Assembly (NCBI GenBank): GCA_023410905.1
Contig: JAEYPL010000056.1
Coordinates: 1 to 28,716 of the forward strand
Direction of reading: 5' to 3'
Length of the DNA stretch: 28,716 nucleotides
Source: Pseudomonadota bacterium
GTDB taxonomy: Bacteria > Pseudomonadota > Alphaproteobacteria > Rhizobiales > Hyphomicrobiaceae
Shown: piece after piece, positions 15,885-23,963 of the stretch
Layout of the letters: the number at the start of each line of letters is the position of its first letter
How positions within the stretch are numbered: position 1 is the first letter of the stretch
Notes under the pieces: generated by a model
Seen by the model: the letters and a program-made list of their open reading frames with translations, nothing else
Told to the model about the DNA's origin: nothing
Database searches by the model: none
Translations under genes and position numbers: made by a program

Positions 15885-17384
15885 CTACTCTTGGAACACC
15901 TGCTCGCGCTTGGCACGCACGGCGGGCAGGATCAGGATCACCAGCAGCGCGAGCGACATGAGCAGCAGCACGGCGCTGATCGGGCGCTCGATGAACACCA
16001 TCGGGTTGCCGCGCGAGAGGTTCATGGCGCGGCGAAAGTTCTCCTCCATCAACGGGCCGAGAATGAACCCGAGGACGAAGGGCGCCGGCTCCGCCCCGAC
16101 CTTGATGAGAAAAACGCCGAGCAGGCCGAACAGCAGCATGATCCAGATGTCGAAGATGCTGTTGTTGATCGAGTAGGTCCCGATGCAGCAGAACAGGACG
16201 ATGGCCGGAAACATGACACGGTAGGGAATGCGCAGCAGCGACACCCAAAGTCCTATCATGGGCAGGTTGAGCACGATCAGCATGAGATTGCCGAGCCACA
16301 TGGAGGCGATCACGCCCCAAAAGAGCTGCGGCTGCTCGATCATCACCTGCGGTCCGGGCTGAATGCCCTGGATCATCAACGCACCGACCATGAGCGCCAT
16401 GATCGCGTTGCCCGGAATGCCGAGCGTCAGCAGCGGAATGAAGCTCGTCTGCGCACCGGCATTGTTTGCCGCTTCCGGCGAGGCGACGCCTTCGATGGCA
16501 CCGCGACCGAAACGCTCGGGCGTGCGCGATACCTTTTTCTCGACGGCATAAGCCGCGAACGAGGACAATGCCGCACCGCCGCCGGGCAGCACGCCGAGCA
16601 CGGATCCAATTGCCGTGCCGCGCAGGATGGGCGCGACGCAGGCTCGGATGTCCTCGCGGCTCGGCCAGAGATTCCGCGCCTTGAAGGCGAGCAGCGAGCG
16701 ATCCTGCGGGCTGCCGAGCGCGACCGCCAGCTCCGCGATCCCGAAAAGGCCGATGGCGACGGGAACGAAGCCGATGCCGTCACCCAGCTCGCCGATATCG
16801 AGCGTCATACGCGGCAGGCCCGAATTCACATCGATGCCGACGAGGCCCAGCAGCAAGCCCATGAGCACCATCGCCACCGCCTTGCCGGGCGATCCATGAG
16901 CGAGAACGACGGCGCCGGTCAGACCCAGGACCATGAGGCTGAAGTACTCGGCGGCAGCGAACCTAAGCGCGAGCCAACTCATGGGAACGCTCGCCGTCGC
17001 GATGATGATCGTCGCGATCGTGCCGGCGATGAAGGATGCAATCGCCGCCATCGCGAGAGCGGGTCCCGCACGGCCTTGACGCGCCATCTGATGTCCGTCG
17101 AGGCATGTCACGACTGCCGAGGACTCGCCCGGCACGTTGACGAGAATGGCCGTGGTCGAGCCGCCGTACTGCGCGCCGTAGAAGATGCCCGACAGCATGA
17201 TGAGAGAAGAAGCCGGCGGCAGCGAGAACGTGAACGGCAGCAGGATCGCGATGGTCGTGATCGGCGCGATGCCGGGCAGCACGCCGACCAGCGTGCCGAT
17301 CAGCACGCCAAGAAAGCAGAAGGCGAGATTGATCGGCGTGAAAGCGACAGCAAAACCTGTGGCGAGATTGGCGAAGAGGTCCAT
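15885..17384 (-). CDS. tctA: Tripartite tricarboxylate transporter, large membrane subunit TctA
   Basis: A 499-aa, 12-helix TctA subunit, the channel of a sodium- or proton-driven, binding-protein-dependent carboxylate importer. The conserved N-terminal block is GVLIGTLVGVLPGIAPITTIAILLP. It is followed by GIFYGAQYGGSTTAILVNVPGE and the symmetric second-half copy, VLGVLPGGGAALSSFAAYAVEKK with FIPLLTLGIPGNAIMALMVGAL. The two related halves are typical of TctA. The tctB stop lies 12 nt upstream of the ATG at 17384. Together with TctB and the periplasmic TctC it would import a tricarboxylate or another organic acid; the substrate is not readable. Confidence 0.96.
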   Translation of the reverse strand: MDLFANLATGFAVAFTPINLAFCFLGVLIGTLVGVLPGIAPITTIAILLPFTFSLPPASSLIMLSGIFYGAQYGGSTTAILVNVPGESSAVVTCLDGHQMARQGRAGPALAMAAIASFIAGTIATIIIATASVPMSWLALRFAAAEYFSLMVLGLTGAVVLAHGSPGKAVAMVLMGLLLGLVGIDVNSGLPRMTLDIGELGDGIGFVPVAIGLFGIAELAVALGSPQDRSLLAFKARNLWPSREDIRACVAPILRGTAIGSVLGVLPGGGAALSSFAAYAVEKKVSRTPERFGRGAIEGVASPEAANNAGAQTSFIPLLTLGIPGNAIMALMVGALMIQGIQPGPQVMIEQPQLFWGVIASMWLGNLMLIVLNLPMIGLWVSLLRIPYRVMFPAIVLFCCIGTYSINNSIFDIWIMLLFGLLGVFLIKVGAEPAPFVLGFILGPLMEENFRRAMNLSRGNPMVFIERPISAVLLLMSLALLVILILPAVRAKREQVFQE

Positions 17385-17396
17385 GCGGCGCGGGAC

Positions 17397-17843
17397 CTAC
17401 TGCGGCCAGACGGGAATGGGCAGGCCGAGGCCGTAGACGAACAAGGCGACGGCGAAAGCCGCCATGCCAACCGCCAGCAGCAGGTTTTCGCGCAGCCGCA
17501 CGTCGGACGCGGCACAACCGGCAATAATGACGACAACGGCGGCGGTGACAGCCAGTCCCGCCACCCGCAGCAGCAGCGCAAATGATGCGACCGACGCGCC
17601 GACCAGAAGTATCGGGCGCAGCGCCGTCGCCGGGAATGGTACATGCGCCGCGAGGCACGCGCGAGCGCACTGCACGACGCCGAACATCCCAATCATGAGC
17701 GCCAACCCGCGCGGCACGTATCCAGGTCCCATGGACGTCGCCGTACCCACAGGGAGGTCCACAACGAGCACCCACGCGATCGCGCCGACAGCGATCAGCA
17801 ACGCGCCAAATGCGAGATCAGGGAAGTTTATCCGCGAGCCCAT
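17397..17843 (-). CDS. tctB: Tripartite tricarboxylate transporter, small membrane subunit TctB
   Basis: A 148-aa membrane protein with four helices and the TctB hallmarks: DLAFGALLIAVGAIAWVLV, then the sequence after PVGTATSMGPGYVPRGLALM. The gene lies between tctC and tctA, as in known tct operons. I chose ATG 17843 because AAGGGGG lies 7 nt upstream and the first helix begins soon after (MGSRINFPDLAF). A longer frame to 17957 would run back through the intercistronic hairpin and into the end of tctC. It forms the inner-membrane complex with TctA, 12 nt downstream. Confidence 0.92.
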   Translation of the reverse strand: MGSRINFPDLAFGALLIAVGAIAWVLVVDLPVGTATSMGPGYVPRGLALMIGMFGVVQCARACLAAHVPFPATALRPILLVGASVASFALLLRVAGLAVTAAVVVIIAGCAASDVRLRENLLLAVGMAAFAVALFVYGLGLPIPVWPQ

Positions 17844-17875
17844 GGGTGCCCCCTTAGCCTGCATCATCGCATGCA

Positions 17876-17901
17876 AAGACACCGCCCGAGGGCGGTGTCT
17901 T
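17876..17901 (-). terminator. Intercistronic hairpin between tctC and tctB
   Basis: AAGACACCGCC and GGCGGTGTCTT form a perfect 11-bp stem with a 4-nt loop, between the tctC stop (17915) and the tctB start (17843). On the minus strand the stem ends in CTTT and then TGCATGC, so the U-tract is very short. It is best read as a leaky terminator or a 3'-end stabiliser that lets the binding protein be made in excess over the membrane subunits. Confidence 0.65.
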
Positions 17902-17914
17902 GAGGATGCTGTCT

Positions 17915-18889
17915 TCAGTCGAGGGAGAGCCCTTCGGCCTTGATGACCTCGCCCCATTGCGCGATGGCGCTGGTGACGAACTTGGAGAGGTCCTCGGCCG
18001 TGCCGTCCTTGAGCTCACCGCCGAGGTCGACAATCTTCTTCGAGACTTCCGGCGTGGCGAGGATCTTGCGCACTTCGCTGTTCAGCCGGGCGACCATGGG
18101 GGCAGGCGTGCCCTTGCTCGTGAAGAAGCCCTGCCACGAGCCCGTGTCGTACACAGGCGTATCCATCTCCTTGAACGTCGGGAGATTGGGCAGAGCCGCG
18201 AGCTTCTTGTCGCCGGAGACGGCGAGCCCCTTCATCTGGTTCTGGACGACGAAGGGCTGCGTCGCGATCGCACCGTTGAAAATTACGTTGCTCTCGTTGG
18301 CGACGACGGCGCGCACAGCCGCGGCGCCGCCCTTATAAGGCACGATACCCCACTTGATGCCGTACTTCTTCGTGAAGACAAGCGCCGTCAGATGCTGAAC
18401 GGAGCCAACGCCGCTCGTCGCGACATTGAGCTTGCCGGGATTGGCCTTGTCGTAGGCGATCAGCTCTTGAAGCGTGGCGGCCGGCACGGAGGGGTGCACA
18501 GCGAAAAGGTACGGCGCAAACATGATCATGCCGACGGGCACGAGATCCGTCTGCACGTTGAACGAGAGCTTCTTGAACAGGTTCGGCGTGCTGGCGAGCG
18601 TACCGACATCCGTGATGAGAAGCGTATGACCGTCACCGGGCGCCCGCGCGACAAAGTCTGCACCGACATTACCCGATGAGCTCGGCTTGTTCTCGACGAT
18701 GACGGGCTGGCCGATCGCCTCAGAGAGCTTCGGCCCGATCAACCGCGCCAGGATATCTGAGCTGCCGCCAGGGGCGTACGGCACGATGATATTGACTTGC
18801 TTGGTGAAGTTCTGGGCTAGAGCTGGTGCAGCTCCCAGGGAAACAGCGGCCAGCAGAAATCCAGCAAGCGTCGAGCGCCGTGTCAGCAT
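17915..18889 (-). CDS. tctC: Tripartite tricarboxylate transporter substrate-binding protein (Bug family)
   Basis: A 324-aa periplasmic binding protein of the Bug/TctC family. A signal peptide with RR near the N-terminus (MLTRRSTLAGFLLAAVSLGAAPALA) is probably cleaved after ALA at residue 25. The mature protein opens with the family block QVNIIVPYAPGGSSDILAR, continues with IVENKPSSSGNVGADFVARA, and ends in the usual ATPEVSKKIVDLGGE helix region. It delivers an organic acid to the TctAB membrane pair encoded downstream. The ATG at 18889 is preceded by GGGAGGAAT, an excellent ribosome-binding site. It is the first gene of the operon, with a candidate promoter about 40 nt upstream. Confidence 0.95.
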   Translation of the reverse strand: MLTRRSTLAGFLLAAVSLGAAPALAQNFTKQVNIIVPYAPGGSSDILARLIGPKLSEAIGQPVIVENKPSSSGNVGADFVARAPGDGHTLLITDVGTLASTPNLFKKLSFNVQTDLVPVGMIMFAPYLFAVHPSVPAATLQELIAYDKANPGKLNVATSGVGSVQHLTALVFTKKYGIKWGIVPYKGGAAAVRAVVANESNVIFNGAIATQPFVVQNQMKGLAVSGDKKLAALPNLPTFKEMDTPVYDTGSWQGFFTSKGTPAPMVARLNSEVRKILATPEVSKKIVDLGGELKDGTAEDLSKFVTSAIAQWGEVIKAEGLSLD

Positions 18890-18924
18890 GGTATTCCTCC
18901 CATATATGTATTTTTATTGGGGCG

Positions 18925-18954
18925 ACCGTAGCGCCGCGTCAGGAACACTGTCAA
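18925..18954 (-). promoter_or_regulatory. Candidate tctCBA promoter
   Basis: The minus strand has a perfect TTGACA (18954-18949) followed after 18 nt by TACGGT (18930-18925), which keeps the three most conserved -10 positions. The predicted start near 18918 leaves a leader of about 30 nt carrying GGGAGG. It lies in the divergent region shared with the rhodanese gene, so both genes may be controlled from here. Confidence 0.45.
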
Positions 18955-18996
18955 ACGCGCACAGGCGGTACGCCCTGCGGACAACGCCCGGCAGCT

Positions 18997-19024
18997 TTCT
19001 GTCCACGTGCGGGCTCGCTATAAT
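18997..19024 (+). promoter_or_regulatory. Candidate promoter of the rhodanese gene
   Basis: A perfect TATAAT (19019-19024) lies 39 nt before the ATG. The best -35 at 16 nt spacing is TTCTGT (18997-19002), a poor match. GAGGTGA lies just before the ATG at 19064 and gives a good ribosome-binding site. The -10 is convincing; the -35 is not, so an activator may be needed. Confidence 0.4.
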
Positions 19025-19063
19025 GTCCGTACAAGCGCCCTACTAAAAAGCATGAGGTGAACA

Positions 19064-20674
19064 ATGGCGACGGCGATCCCGGCCGGAACTGTCAAGGCGA
19101 TGCTCTCCGATGGCGAGGAGATTGCACTTCTCGACGTGCGCGAGACCGGACAATACGCCGACGGGCACCCGTTCTTTGCCGTCCCGCTCGCGTATAGCCG
19201 CTTCGAGATCGATCTCGAACGCATGGTGCCGCGCCGGAGCGTGCGCGTCGTGCTCATGGACGATGGTGACGGCGTTGCCGAGCGGGCCGCAAAGCGCGCC
19301 GAGGGACTAGGCTACACGAACGTCGCGATCATGCAGGGTGGGGCGCCGGCCTGGAAAGCCGCCGGCTACACGCTCTTCGATGGCGTGAACCTGCCATCCA
19401 AGACCTTCGGCGAGCTCGTCGAAATCGAGCGCCACACGCCGCGCATCTCGGCCGATGACCTCGTCGCCATGCAGAAGCGTGGCGACAACCTCGTCATTGT
19501 CGATGGGCGGACATGGGCGGAGTACAAGCGCTTCAACATTCCCGGCGGCATCAGTTGCCCGAATGGCGAACTCGCCCTGCGCATCGACACGATCGCGCCC
19601 GATCCCAAGACAAAGATCGTCGTCAACTGCGCAGGCCGCACGCGCTCGATCATCGGCGCACAAACGCTCATCGATCTCGGCGTTCCGAACGAGGTCGTCG
19701 CACTCGAGAACGGCACGCAGGGCTGGTTTCTCGCCGGCTACGAAGTTCAGCGCGGCGCATCGACGAAATACCCCGAGCCCGCACTCAGCGCGGAGAAGCT
19801 CGCCGAGAGACGCGCCCGAGCCGATGCACACGCGGCCAAATGCGGTGTCCAGGTTGTGACCTCAGCCGATGTGCGCACCTGGCTCGCCGATCCGCGCCGG
19901 ACGACCTACCTCCTGGATGTGCGCACGGAGGAAGAGATCGCGGCGAAGCCACTGGCGGGCTTCGTTCACGCGCCCGGCGGCCAGCTTCAGCAGGCGACGG
20001 ACCAGTGGGTCGGCGTCAAAGGCGCACGCATGGTGCTCGTGGACGGCGAAGGTGTCCGCGCACCGATGGTGGCAGCGTGGTTGCGCCAGCTCGGTCACGA
20101 GGCTTGCGTGCTCGAAGATCGCGAGAACGCCGCTACGATCGCCGCAGCACTTCCCGCCGATCGCCAGCCACGCGGCCCCGAGAAACTGCAGGCGCGGGCA
20201 AAGGAGCTTCACCCCGTGACGCCGCAAGGCCTTTCGGCGCTCCTGTGGTCGGGGGGTGGCGTGGCGCTGGATTTGAGGTCGAGCCAGGACTACCGCGACG
20301 GCCATATTCCGGGTTCAGTTTGGGCAACGCGCCCGCGCCTCGCGAATGTGGTCGCCGATGTTGCGCAGCCGATCGTCCTCATCGCGGACAGCCCCGAGAT
20401 CGCGGCCGCAGCCAGCCTCGATCTCGCCGAGGCCGGCGCCCGCGAAATTTCCGTGCTCGCTGGCGGGGCAAAGGCCTGGCGCGCCGACGGGCAGACGCTG
20501 AATGCAACAGCGGATAGCCCGGCTGACGCAGAGCGGATCGACTTCGTATTCCACACGCACCAGCGCCACGACGGAAACGTCGAGGCTGCTCGCGCGTATC
20601 TCGCCTGGGAGGTCGATCTCGTCGCCCGACTGGACGGTCAGGAACGGGGCGTATTCCGCATTGCCGGCCACTGA
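19064..20674 (+). CDS. Four-domain rhodanese-related sulfurtransferase
   Basis: A 536-aa protein with four tandem rhodanese folds at about 5-105, 125-232, 265-360 and 385-478, plus a C-terminal tail of about 58 residues. Each repeat keeps the strand and helix pattern (LLDVRE, IVDGRT, LLDVRT, ALDLRS) and three keep the C-terminal GG-x-x-AW or NGTQGW turn. Only domain 2 has the catalytic cysteine loop, C189 in NCAGRTRS. Domains 1, 3 and 4 have Asp, Gly or Ser in that loop and should be inactive. A persulfide-carrying enzyme with three structural or docking domains is likely. There is no signal peptide. It is divergent from the tct operon; any link to sulphur metabolism here is not visible. Confidence 0.9.
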   Translation: MATAIPAGTVKAMLSDGEEIALLDVRETGQYADGHPFFAVPLAYSRFEIDLERMVPRRSVRVVLMDDGDGVAERAAKRAEGLGYTNVAIMQGGAPAWKAAGYTLFDGVNLPSKTFGELVEIERHTPRISADDLVAMQKRGDNLVIVDGRTWAEYKRFNIPGGISCPNGELALRIDTIAPDPKTKIVVNCAGRTRSIIGAQTLIDLGVPNEVVALENGTQGWFLAGYEVQRGASTKYPEPALSAEKLAERRARADAHAAKCGVQVVTSADVRTWLADPRRTTYLLDVRTEEEIAAKPLAGFVHAPGGQLQQATDQWVGVKGARMVLVDGEGVRAPMVAAWLRQLGHEACVLEDRENAATIAAALPADRQPRGPEKLQARAKELHPVTPQGLSALLWSGGGVALDLRSSQDYRDGHIPGSVWATRPRLANVVADVAQPIVLIADSPEIAAAASLDLAEAGAREISVLAGGAKAWRADGQTLNATADSPADAERIDFVFHTHQRHDGNVEAARAYLAWEVDLVARLDGQERGVFRIAGH

Positions 20675-20826
20675 ACAGCGACGCGCGGCAAGCATCTTGC
20701 GCGCGACCGCAGCCCGCCCCACTTGTACCGCTTTCGCCCGTGTGCTGAATTGTTCTTGACGGCCGCATCGCTAGGCGTCATGGGCACGCAGCACCCGGGG
20801 GTACCGAGGCCAGGAGTTGTACCGTC

Positions 20827-21864
20827 ATGCGCTACGATGAGTCGGATCGCGAGAGCAAAAACGTCGAGGATAGGCGCGGTCAAGGCGGCGGTGGCGGTTT
20901 CCGTTTCCCCGGCGGCGGCGGGGGCCGCGGCATCCAGATCCCCATTCCCATGGGGCGCGGCGGCGGTGGCTTCAGCATCACGACGCTGCTGATCATCGGC
21001 GCGATCATGCTGCTGTTCGGGCTCAATCCGCTCGACCTGCTGCGCGGTGGCGGCGGCGGTTTCAGCTTCCCCGACATGCCGCAGAACCAGCGCATCGACC
21101 GCCCCGGTGGCAGCGGAACGAACAACCCCTTCGACATTCCTGGGCTGCCCGGCAGCCGCGAGGCCAAGCCCCAGCAGCCCGGACAACCAGGTCAACCGGC
21201 GCAGCGCACGGCACGCCCCGATGATGAAGCTGCTCGTTTCGTCGGCCGCGTGCTGGCTGACACCGAGGATGTCTGGAACCGCATCTTCCAGTCGTTCGGG
21301 CGCAAGTACGAGGAGCCGCGGCTCGTGATGTTCTCCGGCGGAACCAATTCGGCCTGCGGGCAGGGCGTCGCGCAGATGGGCCCCTTCTATTGCCCGCTCG
21401 ACAAGAGGGTTTACATCGACCTCTCGTTCTTCAATGAGCTCGACAGGCGGTTCGGCGCGCCCGGCGATTTCGCCCAGGCCTATGTCGTCGCTCACGAGGT
21501 CGGCCATCACGTGCAGAACCTTCTCGGCATCGCGGCCAAGGTGCAGGAAGCCAAGCAGCGCATTCCGGAGCGCCAGGCCAACGCATTGCAGGTGCGTATG
21601 GAGCTGCAGGCTGATTGCCTCGCGGGCGTTTGGGCGTCGGTGAACCACCAGCTCAAGGACCGCCTGCAGCCCGGCGATATCGAGGAAGGGCTTCGTGCGG
21701 CCGCGGCCATCGGAGACGATATGATCCAGAAGAAGACGCAGGGCCGCGTCGTGCCCGAAGCGTTCACTCATGGCTCTGCGGAGCAGCGTCAGCGCTGGTT
21801 CAAGCGCGGGTTCGACTCTGGCCAGATCCGCGACTGCGACACGTTCAACGCGGAGAGGCTCTAA
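20827..21864 (+). CDS. ypfJ: Neutral zinc metallopeptidase, YpfJ family
   Basis: A 345-aa single-pass membrane protein. A glycine-rich, low-complexity cytoplasmic N-terminus (residues 1-48) is followed by one membrane helix (about 51-65). A Gly/Pro/Gln-rich linker (75-130) then leads to the conserved peptidase domain. The zinc motif is HEVGHH (H223, E224, H227), and a likely third ligand lies in ELQADCLAG near 258-266. Other family blocks are FSGGTNSACGQG and GPFYCPLDKRVYIDLSFF. The biological substrate is unknown. The ATG follows AGGAG by about 10 nt. The stop codon overlaps the stop of rfbB, which is transcribed towards it. Confidence 0.92.
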   Translation: MRYDESDRESKNVEDRRGQGGGGGFRFPGGGGGRGIQIPIPMGRGGGGFSITTLLIIGAIMLLFGLNPLDLLRGGGGGFSFPDMPQNQRIDRPGGSGTNNPFDIPGLPGSREAKPQQPGQPGQPAQRTARPDDEAARFVGRVLADTEDVWNRIFQSFGRKYEEPRLVMFSGGTNSACGQGVAQMGPFYCPLDKRVYIDLSFFNELDRRFGAPGDFAQAYVVAHEVGHHVQNLLGIAAKVQEAKQRIPERQANALQVRMELQADCLAGVWASVNHQLKDRLQPGDIEEGLRAAAAIGDDMIQKKTQGRVVPEAFTHGSAEQRQRWFKRGFDSGQIRDCDTFNAERL

Positions 21865-22910
21865 ATATCGAGCCCGAGGCGTTCGCCGCCGTAGACACCG
21901 TCGAGCAGCGGGCGCCACCAACTCTCGTTGTCGAGATACCAGCGTACAGTCCGCGCAATACCACCGTCGAAGCTCTCCGCGGCGCGCCAGCCCAACTCGC
22001 GCTCGATCTTCGCCGGATCGATTGCGTAACGGCGATCGTGTCCGGGGCGATCCTGAACGAACGCGATCAGCTCGCGATAGGGCCGCGCCGCCGGACGCAG
22101 GCCGTCCAGGATCTCGCACACCTTCTCGACGACCGCGATGTTCGTGCGCCCGGCGCGCCCGCCGATTGCGTACGTCTCGCCGATCGCACCTCGTTCGAGG
22201 ACGAGCGCGAGCGCTTCGATGTGATCCTCCACGAAGAGCCAGTCCCGCTCGTGAAGCCCATCGCCATAGATGGGTAACGGCTTTCCTTCGAGGGCGTTGA
22301 TGAGGACCAGCGGAATGAGCTTTTCGGGAAACTGATAGGGCCCGTAGTTGTTCGAGCAGGTCGTCGTCAGCGTGGGCAGGCCGTACGTCGAATGCCACGC
22401 GCGGGCGAGATGGTCTGCTGCCGCCTTGCTCGCGGAATAGGGAGAGTTCGGCGCGTAGGATGAAGCCTCGTCGAAGACGGCGTCCGGCGCGGCGCAGCCG
22501 AACACCTCGTCTGTCGAGATCTGAATGAACCGGAAGGCATCCTGCTTCTCGGTGGCGAGAGCCCGCCAGTACGTGCGCGTGGCTTCGAGCAGCGTGTAGG
22601 TGCCGAGGATGTTGGTCTCGATGAAGCGGGCCGGACCATCGATCGAGCGATCGACGTGGCTCTCCGCGGCAAGATGCATGATCGCATCGGGCGCAGTTTC
22701 GGCGAGGATCGCGTCCATAGCCGCGCGGTCGCAGATATCGGCCTTCACGAAGCGATAGCCCGGACGGTTCGCGATCGGATCGAGCGAGCGGAGATTGGCC
22801 GCGTAGGTGAGGCAATCGACGTTCACGACCTCGGCGCCACGCCCGGCGACGAGATGGCGGCACAGCGCCGAACCGATGAAGCCTGCTCCCCCCGTGACGA
22901 GAACTCTCAT
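21861..22910 (-). CDS. rfbB: dTDP-glucose 4,6-dehydratase
   Basis: An extended-SDR enzyme of 349 aa that converts dTDP-glucose to dTDP-4-keto-6-deoxyglucose for deoxy-sugar synthesis. It has the NAD motif GGAGFIG (7-13), HLAAESHVDRSI (79-90), the catalytic triplet T133-D134-E135 in STDEVFG, and YSASK (Y158, K162). NNYGPYQFPEKLIP and GDGLHERDWLFVEDH are diagnostic of RmlB. I chose ATG 22910, where the family's MRVLVTGG begins; TTG at 22925 is the only extension. No other rml gene is in the window. A near-palindrome, CAATTA-N4-TAATTG, lies just upstream. The stop codon overlaps that of ypfJ. Confidence 0.94.
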   Translation of the reverse strand: MRVLVTGGAGFIGSALCRHLVAGRGAEVVNVDCLTYAANLRSLDPIANRPGYRFVKADICDRAAMDAILAETAPDAIMHLAAESHVDRSIDGPARFIETNILGTYTLLEATRTYWRALATEKQDAFRFIQISTDEVFGCAAPDAVFDEASSYAPNSPYSASKAAADHLARAWHSTYGLPTLTTTCSNNYGPYQFPEKLIPLVLINALEGKPLPIYGDGLHERDWLFVEDHIEALALVLERGAIGETYAIGGRAGRTNIAVVEKVCEILDGLRPAARPYRELIAFVQDRPGHDRRYAIDPAKIERELGWRAAESFDGGIARTVRWYLDNESWWRPLLDGVYGGERLGLDI

Positions 22911-23009
22911 GATCGCCGGCGCCAATTACCGTTAATTGCTTGGACGTGGCGCTTTTCCCCACATCCCGGACATTGCGGCATAGGCAGCGAGCCTCTATGT
23001 CTGCACACC

Positions 23010-23963
23010 ATGTCCAAAGCCCGCCCCAATCCTGAGACCGCAAAGCCGCGCGCCCTTGCGCCGACGGCGCTTGCCATCGTGGAAAGCGACGGCTTTGCGG
23101 ATTACCGGCTACTCGACAGCGGCAATGGGCGCAAGCTCGAACGCTTCGGCAAGATCATCGTGGATCGGCCGGAGCCGCAGGCGCTGTGGCGCCCGCTCGC
23201 CGACGAGAAGTTATGGGCGGGCGCGCACGCGGTCTTCTCGGCGAGCGACGATGAAGAGAGCGGCCGTTGGCGCACGAACAAGACGGTGCCCGAGAGCTGG
23301 AACGTGCGCCTCGAGGATGCCGTTACGCTGACATGCCGGCTGAGTGGCTTTCGCCATCTCGGCATCTTCCCCGAGCAGCTGCCGCACTGGCGCTGGATGA
23401 TCGACGCGCTGAAGCAGCACAAGGGCGCCGAGCGGCCGCGCGTGCTCAATCTCTTCGCCTATACGGGCGCTGCGACTTTGCTCGCCGCGCACGCGGGCGC
23501 AGAGGTCACGCATGTCGATGCCTCGAAGAAGGCGGTCACCTGGGCCCGCGAGAACCAGGCGGCTTCCGGTCTCAAGGATGCGCCCGTGCGTTGGATGCTG
23601 GAGGATGCGCGCAAGTTCGTGCAGCGCGAAGTGCGGCGGGCTAAGCAGTACGATGTGATCCTCGTCGATCCGCCGAAATTCGGGCGCGGGCCGAACAACG
23701 AGACCTGGGATCTATTCGTCGATCTCCCGGACATGCTGCGCAATTGCTCGGCGCTGCTTGCTGGATCGCAAAGCGCGCTCGTGCTCACGGCGTATGCCAT
23801 CCGCGCCTCCGCCCTGATGCTCGATCAGCTTTGCCGCGAGGCGCTTGCCGACAAGAGTGGGCGCTTCGAGAGCGGCGAACTCGCCATTCGCGAAGAAGGC
23901 GGCGCGCGTGCGGTGCCGACATCGCTTTTCACGCGCTGGTGTGGCGATGACCTCAAGATCTGA
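23010..23963 (+). CDS. Class I SAM-dependent rRNA methyltransferase (RlmI/RlmK-like)
   Basis: A 317-aa methyltransferase. A basic N-terminus and a region of about 110 residues precede a Rossmann SAM domain with motif I LNLFAYTG (146-153), acidic loop HVDASK (168-173), and the catalytic DPPKFGRG (220-227) typical of the RlmI/RlmK cytosine-5 or guanine-N7 rRNA methylases. A PUA domain is not obvious, so the exact base and RNA are uncertain. The start is ATG 23010 (MSKARPN). No good ribosome-binding site precedes it. The next gene, also an RNA methyltransferase, starts 17 nt before this stop, which suggests translational coupling. Confidence 0.87.
   Translation: MSKARPNPETAKPRALAPTALAIVESDGFADYRLLDSGNGRKLERFGKIIVDRPEPQALWRPLADEKLWAGAHAVFSASDDEESGRWRTNKTVPESWNVRLEDAVTLTCRLSGFRHLGIFPEQLPHWRWMIDALKQHKGAERPRVLNLFAYTGAATLLAAHAGAEVTHVDASKKAVTWARENQAASGLKDAPVRWMLEDARKFVQREVRRAKQYDVILVDPPKFGRGPNNETWDLFVDLPDMLRNCSALLAGSQSALVLTAYAIRASALMLDQLCREALADKSGRFESGELAIREEGGARAVPTSLFTRWCGDDLKI

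Noticed and set aside
15711..17585. A 624-codon plus-strand frame antisense to tctA
   Set aside because: The translation is dominated by Arg, Asp, Glu, Gln and His, the usual mirror of a membrane protein gene; tctA is unmistakable.
20638..23043. An 801-codon minus-strand frame spanning rfbB and ypfJ
   Set aside because: It covers two recognised genes in wrong frames and has no family features.
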